In this document: positions 56,459-64,000 of the stretch, one piece after another
Numbering within the stretch: the first letter of the stretch is position 1
Layout of the letters: each line of letters opens with the position of its first letter
From: Paramarasmius palmivorus
Lineage: Eukaryota > Basidiomycota > Agaricomycetes > Agaricales > Marasmiaceae
Direction: 5' to 3'
NCBI GenBank assembly: GCA_037176845.1
Contig: JAYKXP010000057.1
Location: 186,001-250,000 of the forward strand
Length of the DNA: 64,000 nt
Notes under the pieces: model-generated
Database searches by the model: none
Seen by the model: only the letters and a program-made list of their open reading frames with translations
What the model was told of the DNA's origin: nothing
Program-made: the position numbers and the translations under genes

Positions 56459-58366
56459 GGTAATGATGGGGTCTAATAGGCAGCATGGAACACGACTCGA
56501 AGCCTTCATATTGCACTGGATCTCGGCAAATGATTTTGGCGGGACCTGTAACCATTCGTTACACGGCCAGAGGTTCAAAAGTCAGAATGATGATGGGAAA
56601 ATTTTTCGTCAATTGACCATCCCGAAATAGCGATCAAGTTGATGAATCTGGCCGTTCCTCGTTTTGATATTTTGTCTCTCTTGTCAATTTGACGATCAAT
56701 CCTTATTTTCATCGTTCCAACAATGGTCTGGTCAAGAATCCCGCCCATTTTCGGAAGAGTGACGGCAAAATGGGAAAGCTCGTGACCGGCATCATGCGGC
56801 ACTACGAGAAATGAGTCAGAAGAGTGTGCGAACTGCTTATGTCAGGTTGAACTTCGCTGTCTCGCAATTTTTTGCCCTCTTGACATCCCTCTTCTCTCTT
56901 CTCTCGCAGCTACGCAAGAGGCCTCAAGCTCAAGACTGTTCCTTCTCCAGCTCTGACACTTGGACTGACTCCTCAAGACTTGCAAATCTCTGGTACTGGA
57001 ACATCTGGATTCTTAAGCTCAACGAACCTCAAGTACGCTCGCAACCTCAAGAGCAAGCTTCAACCTTCAAGCCGAAGTCTAATCAAGATACTCGTAATGC
57101 TATCAAGGTGCCTGCTTGGTGCTCAGGGGAATACATACGCTATTGGCACTTGTGTTTGTGTATGTACAGTATCTTATGTGGTATTGAATGTAGTAGAGTA
57201 GCTAGTAATACGGTAGCAGCAATATTATCTGTTCAAATTACCCATCAGAAAAGGAAAGGAAGGAAAGAATGAAAAGGAAGGAAGCCGGACTGTTGCCAAA
57301 AGGAGCCGAGATGTCCTGGACCCGGCGTAGGTTTTTGGATGTTATATTGATGTAAATTGCAACGTATTGTTTTGATATAGAGCTAAATGACGTCCGGATG
57401 ATAGCTTTTTGACCTCGTTTTGATATTTGCCCAAACGGCATCGAAACGACATCAAAAACCTGCGCCCGTGTACAAATAAAACAATGCACCGCCATCGCTC
57501 GACAGAATTCTTGGCGAGATGTTCTCCCTATCGCTTTCGTTACTCGTACGCCGGTATCATATGAATTCCGTATTGGAAGGTCAATAGTATGAATTCAATG
57601 GTTCGGAGAGGACCCACGAGTTAGACAAGTTCCACATTTCAGTGTGTATAAAGGTCCCTCTAGCGGCAAGTCGGGGTGGCGCACTTACGTTCGGCGGTCA
57701 GCTAGTAGCGTTAATAACATTCCTCTTCCGGGAATTCATCTGAGTGATACGTCAAATCACTTATTTCCGAAAGGGAAGTGGTTGAGTCGGCTTTATCTTC
57801 ACGTTGTTCTGACCGTCGTTCCACTGATGTTTCTCTCTTGCCTATTCGAACACGATGTAGATAGGTTGGATGCTCGTTGTGTGATATTTCGGGACCTTGG
57901 GAGGTATTGCTTGATTGCATGTGCCGCGATTGACAGAAATCAAGGATATAAGCTTCTCGGGCTTCTCTTACGGGTACTGCTACGGATGAGTTACTTTAAA
58001 CACCAGAATGATTGGAATTTGAGTACCTTTCAGCGTTGGTGAGCCCACTGAAGTCTCAACTCAACATTGACCAACCCTCGGGGTTGCAACTGGCACTGCG
58101 TAACTTCTAGGGCCAACGTGAGTTCGCGTTGTGCGTCAAGGTCAAAAAAAGAGCCATACTCTGTTGATATTAGTCAACGTATGCTTAGGCCTGAGGGCCA
58201 ATGTGTGGGACTATGGTGGGAGCTGGCCGAAGTGAGACGTTATAATTGCTGTGATGATGATGAGCGCCCAGAAATATGACTCGAAAACAAACGGCCACGA
58301 TGTGCCCGGATCCTCTGCTTCACCTTCTTGTCCTCCACACTTTAGAAGACATCAAGAATACTAGAA
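56459..58366. other. Intergenic region with a degenerate CTCAAG-rich patch
   Basis: About 1.9 kb. The minus strand next to 56459 should be the promoter of the kinase-like gene; one minus-strand frame at 56600-56810 (peptide KIRIDRQIDKRDKISKRGTA) cannot be joined to it with confidence. On the plus strand at 56910-57080 the hexamer CTCAAG and near-variants recur. No gene could be supported. Confidence 0.35.
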
Positions 58367-59441
58367 ATGCTTACCGTTACTTTCGTGAGTATGTTTTCTT
58401 CTCTAAGCCTCGAGTCTCACTCTATTGCAGATTAGACATGGAGAATCAGAGGATAATCTTGTGGGTTGCACGTTCCAAACTGTATTTCGGAGACATTCTC
58501 TAAATGACTGGCATAGAAATCGATCTGGGCAGGATGGAAAGATGCTCCTCTTTCAGAGTTAGGCGCGTTCCATGCATTTATCTCGCACCCAGCGACACTA
58601 ACATTCCATTTGCATTTACTGACCATCTAGGCCGAAAGCAAGCTGCTGCTGCAGGCCGTTACTTCTCTACGACTCCCTTTACCGCAATCTATGCCTCTCC
58701 GCTTCTTCGTGCCCATGCTACTGCAGTGGCAGTTCGCGATGCCAACACCTCCACGCCCAATTTACCAGTCAATGTCAACTCCAAGCTACGGGAACAACAT
58801 TTCGGTATCGCAGAGGGTCATAAATGGGCCCTTGGTTTACCCAGCCGCTACAAATCTGCAGAAGAGGCATTCAAGGATGGAGTCTATCCCGTACTATACG
58901 AAAGGCACGAAAAGTTCCCTGAAGGAGAGAGTCTGGATGACCTAGCAAAGAGAAGTGAGGAGGCAATAGCTGAATGCGTAATCCCACATATACGTGCAGG
59001 AGATGAGGGGCATATCATCTTGGCCAGTCACGGATTGGCTATCAGCGAGATGGTTGCTGCGCTGCTGAGACTGGATCCTGATGCCGATCGAGATGTGGAT
59101 TATCGAGGATTGCTGAATACCGCGTGGACTAGAGCTGTTGTTGAAGCGAAGGTGATTCACTTCCTTCAAGCATTGGGTTCCACTCCATGGCTTAAATGAA
59201 TTGTCGACAGGACTTGACTTCCGAACCTCCAAAACTATCTGTCCGAATTACCAATATCAATATGCACGAGCATCTCAATGACCTCGTACGTTATTTCGAT
59301 TCCTATGATTTCACTTGCTGATATCATGATACATAGGACACGACATCCGCAAACACTGAGGACCCCGCCCAGGCAGAGAAACAGGCTTTCTTTGGTGGTG
59401 GTGGCCAAGCGAACGTGGCTGCCGATGGCACTAAGATGTGA
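58367..59441 (+). CDS. Histidine phosphatase (phosphoglycerate mutase-like)
   Basis: Six exons (58367-58384, 58431-58460, 58517-58562, 58631-59151, 59211-59285, 59337-59441) encode 264 residues. The first exon is only 18 nt (MLTVTF); the next brings the catalytic RHGESEDNL with its phospho-accepting histidine. Then come WAGWKDAPLSELGRKQA and YASPLLRAHATA (second Arg), REQHFGIAEG, PEGESLDDLAKRSEEA and the second catalytic histidine in LASHGLA. The C-terminus ends in a Gly/Ala-rich tail (FFGGGGQANVAADGTKM). The family hydrolyses or transfers phosphate on small metabolites such as fructose-2,6-bisphosphate. Intron 3 (58563-58630) uses a GC donor; with a GT donor nearby the frame breaks. Confidence 0.88.
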
Positions 59442-60414
59442 AATAGCGATCTAGTAAAGATTAGAAAGGTGGTACTTACTGTACTACCGCACAGAAGAAT
59501 ATCTTTGGCAAGATATTGTAGACTTCACGACTACTCTGAACTGGAATCTGAATTCGAATGCTCCCAGCTCTTTTTCAAACCGCGAAAGGTAGACTGCAAC
59601 AGATAAGGAGCACTTACAATTCTACCAGAAGTAGCAAGTCGGGCAAGAGTCTTGAAGAACAAAGGCTAACAAAGGTGACCCATGCATCAACACGCGTACT
59701 CCTCGTTCAACAGCTCCAAGCCTCTTGAGAATCTTGGCGTCATGATGTGGAGGATACATACAAGCGGATTTTATTGCACGCGTAGGTTATCAACGTCACT
59801 GCAACTCTCCAACTCCTACTCCAACCGCAAACTACAAAACCCAATAGGATGTCTAATAACATAAATAAATACGAATGTGTCCAAGAAGAATCAGTAGGTG
59901 GAGTGCTTGTATCATAATCAGAATGGGAATAGCAATAGTCTTTTTGTGTGGAATAGAAGCCTAATGGCAACGAAGGTGGGGTAAGGAGGAGCGTAAAAGC
60001 GTGAATGATGATGCAAACGATGGCGTTCGATTTGTCCGTCCGTAGGCTAGCATGAGGGTCCAGGGAAGGGTGAATGGAGCGCAAAACGGTGCTGTCAAAA
60101 GACTAAATGGAACGAGCGAAAAAAGGTAAGATATCTGACAGACAAGGTTGAGTGAACGAAGTGTGTTGTACGCGTGGAATAATGTAGGGGATGTATATAC
60201 ACCAAACACCAAAAACAAGAATAGCACAACGCGATACCATGATAAGGGAAAGTGTGGGATCGACGAGTGAGAACTAGAGGATCATAAGTCGTAAACATAT
60301 TGGAAAGAACCGGAGACATGGAGACTAGCGCGAGATATACACGAGAGGACATCAGACCATTGCGAATTACCGAAAACATGTAGGACCAAGAGCGAAGAAA
60401 CCCACGCCTTCCCT
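59442..60414. other. Convergent intergenic region
   Basis: Nearly 1 kb between two genes whose 3' ends face each other. The minus-strand gene at 60415 is likely to have a long 3' UTR. No coding or structured feature was recognised. Confidence 0.4.
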
Positions 60415-61989
60415 CTATTGCCGGATATTCGTATACGCAGGAGGTAGCTCGATAGTCTCTGGTTCCTCTTCTCCCGGAGGTTTTTGGCTGGGACCCGCAT
60501 CGTCGTGTTGGATGATATTGACTGCCCTGAATTGTCGAGGAGCAGTTTTTCTTGTTGCCGATGTCGATGTAATATCAGGGGTACCACTCCTCTCAGTCAT
60601 ACTCATGCTCAACGGACGCCCATCTGAACTAGCCCGATCAGAACTGGCGACTGTCGGATCGGGTATGAGGAATGGTTCGGGCTCGTAGTACTGTGGTAGT
60701 TCCTGACGAGGGTGGGACTCGTCGCCTTCATCGGCATTGAGGAGATCGACAGGTTTTTCGTGAGAACGGCGGCCGCGACTGCGTCTGCGGAAGAAGAGGA
60801 GGATCAAGATGGCCGCAAGGATGGCGAAGACACCACCGATGACACCACCAACAATAGCACCGGTGTTGTTACTGGGTAAAAAAAAGAAGATTAAAAAGCA
60901 TCAGTAAAAGCGGATCACGAAAGTGGAATGTACGACATACCTGCCTGAGCTCCCGCCACCTGTCTCGTTTCCACTGCTGTCGGTAGGATACGTGCCTCCT
61001 GCAGGGTTTCCGGCAGTAGAGCTTGGACTAGTGTCGCTCAAACATGTGCTGTTGTTCGTAAGACTATTGCTGACTGTAGTCCGTAGACTGCCACCGCTTC
61101 CCATTCCGCGGTTATCGCCACATACGATGTTCAGGGTTGTACCCTCACGGATATTGGGCACCCAGCTGAATCCAGTCCCGGTTCCAGTTTGGGTCGAGAG
61201 TGATCCTGGCGGTATCGTGAAGGATTCACCACCGGGAATAACACCAACAAAATTGACGTCGCTACGTGGATAAAGGTGATGAGATTAGACACAGAGCTGT
61301 TGACCAGAGGACGTACCCTGTCACATTCGCAGGGTCCCACCATAATCGTGTACTTTTACATTGTTCAACGACACTTGGAGGGTCAATGTTGAAGAAAAAC
61401 GGGGGCTGAACTGATTGTGTCGAGTCGAAGCAGCTGGAATCGTCTGATGAAGTCACTTGCGCTGCAGCGCTGGTTCCTCCAGAACCAAAGCCATTTTGGT
61501 CGCTGACCTGAATGATGGTGTGAGTGAATGAATGTCATTTGACAGATGACGACAGTGGACAATGTAGCCAAGAATGAAATCCAGCATTGTACCCATCCAT
61601 AGCCTGTAGTTACACCCAGACTCAGAAAGAATACCAAATCTCCAAGCCACCGTTTTCTGCACCAAAAGACCAAAAGGGTAAGTGATACTCACCACAGCGA
61701 CGAATTGAGAGTTTGCTGGGTACTTTAGCTGGAAAGTGACTGATGTTGCGGTGTCTGAGGGAAACGCCTGCTCCATAATCCGCCTTGCTTCTATATTATT
61801 TGCCAGTGGGGTGGAACCGAAGGGAATGATAAGGACACGATACGGGGGCTTGCCGTCGCTGCCTGTGATTTCGATAGTGAGGTCGGAGCATTGCTTTGGG
61901 TTCTCCTTAAAGTTCCATGAATATGCGAGGGATAGGATAGGAAGGTCGAGCAGCAGTGCAACTGCTGCTGAAAGTCTGTGAGAGACCAT
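60415..61989 (-). CDS. Secreted-type single-pass membrane protein, sensor-like
   Basis: Four exons (61693-61989, 61317-61507, 60941-61261, 60415-60871) encode 421 residues. A signal peptide (about 1-22, ALLLDLPILSLAYS) is followed by an extracellular region of about 240 residues. That region has paired cysteines (NPKQCSDLTIEITGSDGKPP, SSCFDSTQSV, CKSTRLWWDP, NIVCGDNRG) and an Ser/Thr-rich juxtamembrane stretch. One transmembrane helix follows (AIVGGVIGGVFAILAAILIL), then a basic stop-transfer (RRRSRGRRS). The cytoplasmic tail of about 130 residues is disordered, with proline motifs (LPQYYEPEPFLIP, ELPPAYTNIRQ). This layout is shared by a common Agaricomycete family and resembles cell-wall stress sensors. 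The PPAY near the end could recruit a WW-domain ubiquitin ligase of the Rsp5 type. Confidence 0.8.
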
Positions 61990-62553
61990 GGGGGATGGAA
62001 AGAGATCAGGTCACAGTCGGGGCAGAAGGCGAAGCTCCACCGTCATGGGGAAAAGTCAGCTTGTGTGTCGCTTTTTTCCACGGTGATTGTCCGTTCCGCT
62101 AGCCGTCAATTGAAGCTGTTGCATGACTTTGCATGACTGATCGAAGTCTCGGCCAACAGTATCACATTGGTTCGTAGCTATACTTGGCTGCCCTGTAACA
62201 TCCTCAGTTTCGCGGATTCATGTATTATATGTACTAGAAAATGTGAGGAATGCACCCTCACACGACCCGCAAAACAGGATGTGAATTCGACGTCATTCTA
62301 CTCGAAGATTGGCGTACGGCCAAATAAGCCCACAGTGTGCCAACACAAGATAGTCCTTGATAGAAAAGCGGCCACGGGACTGATGTGGGCGCTGGGACAG
62401 AAAAAATGTGCCATGGAATCCATATGGACCTATCCATTCTAGCCACGGCCTTATACGGTTTGTTGGGAAGGCCTTAGCACTCAGAGCTACTAATCACATT
62501 CCTTGACCCTATAATACACGATGGTTGTTATACAACGAATTAACTGGCCTGCT
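61990..62553. other. Intergenic region
   Basis: 560 bases between the sensor-like gene's start and the 3' end of the methyltransferase gene, both on the minus strand. It should hold the sensor gene promoter. No other feature was seen. Confidence 0.4.
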
Positions 62554-63505
62554 TCACATCTGCTTGTCTCTGTCCGTGAGGGGCACGTACTAGAATAACT
62601 GAATTAAAAACTAGCTCATCAAAGAGGCTGCGGAGGACTTACACGAACACCCATTATTTCCTTTTGTGTGACCTTTCCGTCGGAATCCTTGTCAACATGA
62701 AGGATGTTCTGCATTAGGGTTCCGACTGGAATGAACATTCGACCCGGAGATGCAAGTTGCTCTACCAACGCATCTGGGATAACAGGTGCGGCGGCGCCAA
62801 CATGAATAGCATCGTAGGGACCTAGAATGTAGAGGAAAGTAACCCGAACGACCGAAAACAAGAGTGGACCCACCGTCGCTTGGAGACCCTTTACGCCCAT
62901 CACCCGCAATTACTTTGATTGCCCCGGATTCCAGTGCATCACCCAAGCCATCTCTCTTCAGGTTACTGATAGACCAGTCAACCAGTTCCTCAACATGTTC
63001 GATTCCGACAACTTTTCCACCATCCACAAGATGATGAAGGACCGCGACAAGATACCCAGATCCACTCCCAATATCGAGAACGTTAGCTCCGGGTTTCAGG
63101 TAGGGAAGGAGGTGCTCTGCGGCATAAGCGTGCTACAGTACAACACGACTTTCAGGGTGCATTAATTCTAGTGCACAATGAGGACCTGCTAACCATGTGT
63201 GGTGCACTGATGGTTGCTCCGTACCCGATTGTCCTAGAGTAAATGTCGTTCTCAGCTCGGTTCCTCGGACAAGAAAGCGAATCTCCGCAACTGGGGTGAG
63301 TCTTCGTAGGCATCCTCCTTGCGTCGAACATAGTTTGCTCGGTCGACTTTCGCCATTGCCTGCTCATAATACAAGGAATGTAATTACTGCGAGTCTGAGG
63401 CGCAATGAAACACACCTGTGCAACACGCTGCGAATGAAATATTCCGTTATTGGCCATATTGGCAATGAGTTCTGCGTTCGTTTTCCCTGAGCAGCGCCAC
63501 GCCAT
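62554..63505 (-). CDS. Protein-L-isoaspartate O-methyltransferase
   Basis: Six exons (63416-63505, 63292-63359, 63194-63233, 62874-63132, 62643-62821, 62554-62589) encode 223 residues, the normal length. MAWRCSGKTNAELIANM, then MAKVDRANYV, TIGYGATISAPHMHAYAAEH, and the SAM motif VLDIGSGSGYLVAVL are diagnostic. YDAIHVGAAAPVIPDALVEQ and the C-terminus MGVRYVPLTDRDKQM complete the family pattern. The enzyme methylates L-isoaspartyl residues in aged proteins so that they revert to aspartate; it is cytosolic. The last exon is only 36 nt. The segment DKDSDGKVTQKE fits an EF-hand loop pattern, but its place matches the ordinary family segment there. Confidence 0.93.
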
Positions 63506-64000
63506 GAGTGCTTCCTGTTGAGGGTTGACGCTATATATGACGAGGATGCCCGAGTCTGAATAGGCCAAGGAGTAGCGATTTGCAAGCGATGGAGTTGTTG
63601 AATTCAGTGCTGCGTCACGATGAGCGTCAAAGGTCACAGCGTAAAGTTACGTAACGTCACAGAGCTGTCACGCTCGAGGGTAAAGGAGGTTTGGAACTGG
63701 AAAATCACAACATTTTCTGCATATGGATGGCCAATCCACGGTATAATCATCCATTGAATGATGCGGCAGCGCCTTGATGCTTTCACCAGCTCAGAAAGGG
63801 GTCGATCTAGTTCGCGACCGTGTTGCTGTGCTAGTCACGCTTGGTCCAGGCCAAACGCGTGGATCGCACGTGTGTGCTTTTGACCGGAATTATGATAGGA
63901 GAAACGCGGGCGGACATGCTTGGCTCTTTCTTTTTAAATTCCTGTTCAACCTATCGCCCAGTCGCTCAACTCGCTTCTGACTCTGTGAGAGGACTGCGTG
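63506..64000. other. Right-edge intergenic region
   Basis: The methyltransferase promoter on the minus strand and about 400 bases of unassigned sequence. A short plus-strand open frame at 63774-63980 lacks any recognisable domain. A neighbouring gene may start beyond the edge. Confidence 0.35.

Noticed and set aside
62650..62690. EF-hand-like calcium loop (DKDSDGKVTQKE) in the isoaspartyl methyltransferase
   Set aside because: It satisfies the loop consensus, but this part of the family normally carries a DK..DG.V segment just before MGV.YVPLTD, so the match is most likely coincidental.
1..64000. CRISPR arrays, operons, Shine-Dalgarno sites or riboswitches
   Set aside because: Spliced genes with fungal introns throughout show this is eukaryotic nuclear DNA; no repeat-spacer pattern was seen.

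Overview
The window looks like nuclear DNA of a filamentous basidiomycete, most likely a mushroom-forming Agaricomycete. Almost every gene is split by 50-60 nt introns with GT(A/G)NGT donors, CTNAC-like branch sites and YAG acceptors. Gene families include a CE1 esterase with a CBM1 module, an Agaricomycete-type F-box protein, a MYND protein, and a kinase-like family (54406-56458) that I know only from mushrooms. There are no operons, plasmids, CRISPR arrays or recognisable rRNA/tRNA genes. Splice models were built by hand; for most genes the exon lengths sum to a multiple of three.

Layout. 0-5 kb: 5' part of an RRM protein running off the left edge, a UDP-glycosyltransferase and a secreted esterase with CBM1. 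5-11 kb: two minus-strand genes, a tail-anchored protein of unknown function and a large bHLH transcription factor. 11-18 kb: a gene-poor stretch and a small tandem family of four-helix (MARVEL-like) membrane proteins. One locus is a single-module gene (13730-14523); the other is an in-frame fusion of two modules (16128-17754). 18-31 kb: an F-box/zinc-finger protein, an uncharacterised gene, a MYND protein, a small secreted double-psi-barrel-like protein with a 15-nt micro-exon, a centrosomal DUF5745/CH-like protein, a large mitochondrial PPR-type protein and a zinc alcohol dehydrogenase. 32-40.6 kb: a Gin4/Cdr2-like kinase, then a Liz1/Fen2-type transporter and a BSC6-like MFS transporter that converge. 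40.6-45.4 kb: a 4.8 kb gene-poor stretch. 45-54 kb: a charged nuclear-type protein, the mitochondrial GTPase MTG1, a second BSC6-like transporter, RNA polymerase II subunit RPB11 and ribosomal protein uL15 (L28). 54-64 kb: the Agaricomycete kinase-like protein, a histidine phosphatase, a single-pass membrane sensor-like protein and protein-L-isoaspartate methyltransferase.

The genes do not form an obvious biosynthetic pathway; this is mostly housekeeping sequence interleaved with lineage-specific genes. The main points for a second look are the MARVEL-like fusion and its shortened sister copy, the kinase-like orphan family, three probable GC-AG introns, and the frame-preserving 15-nt micro-exon.
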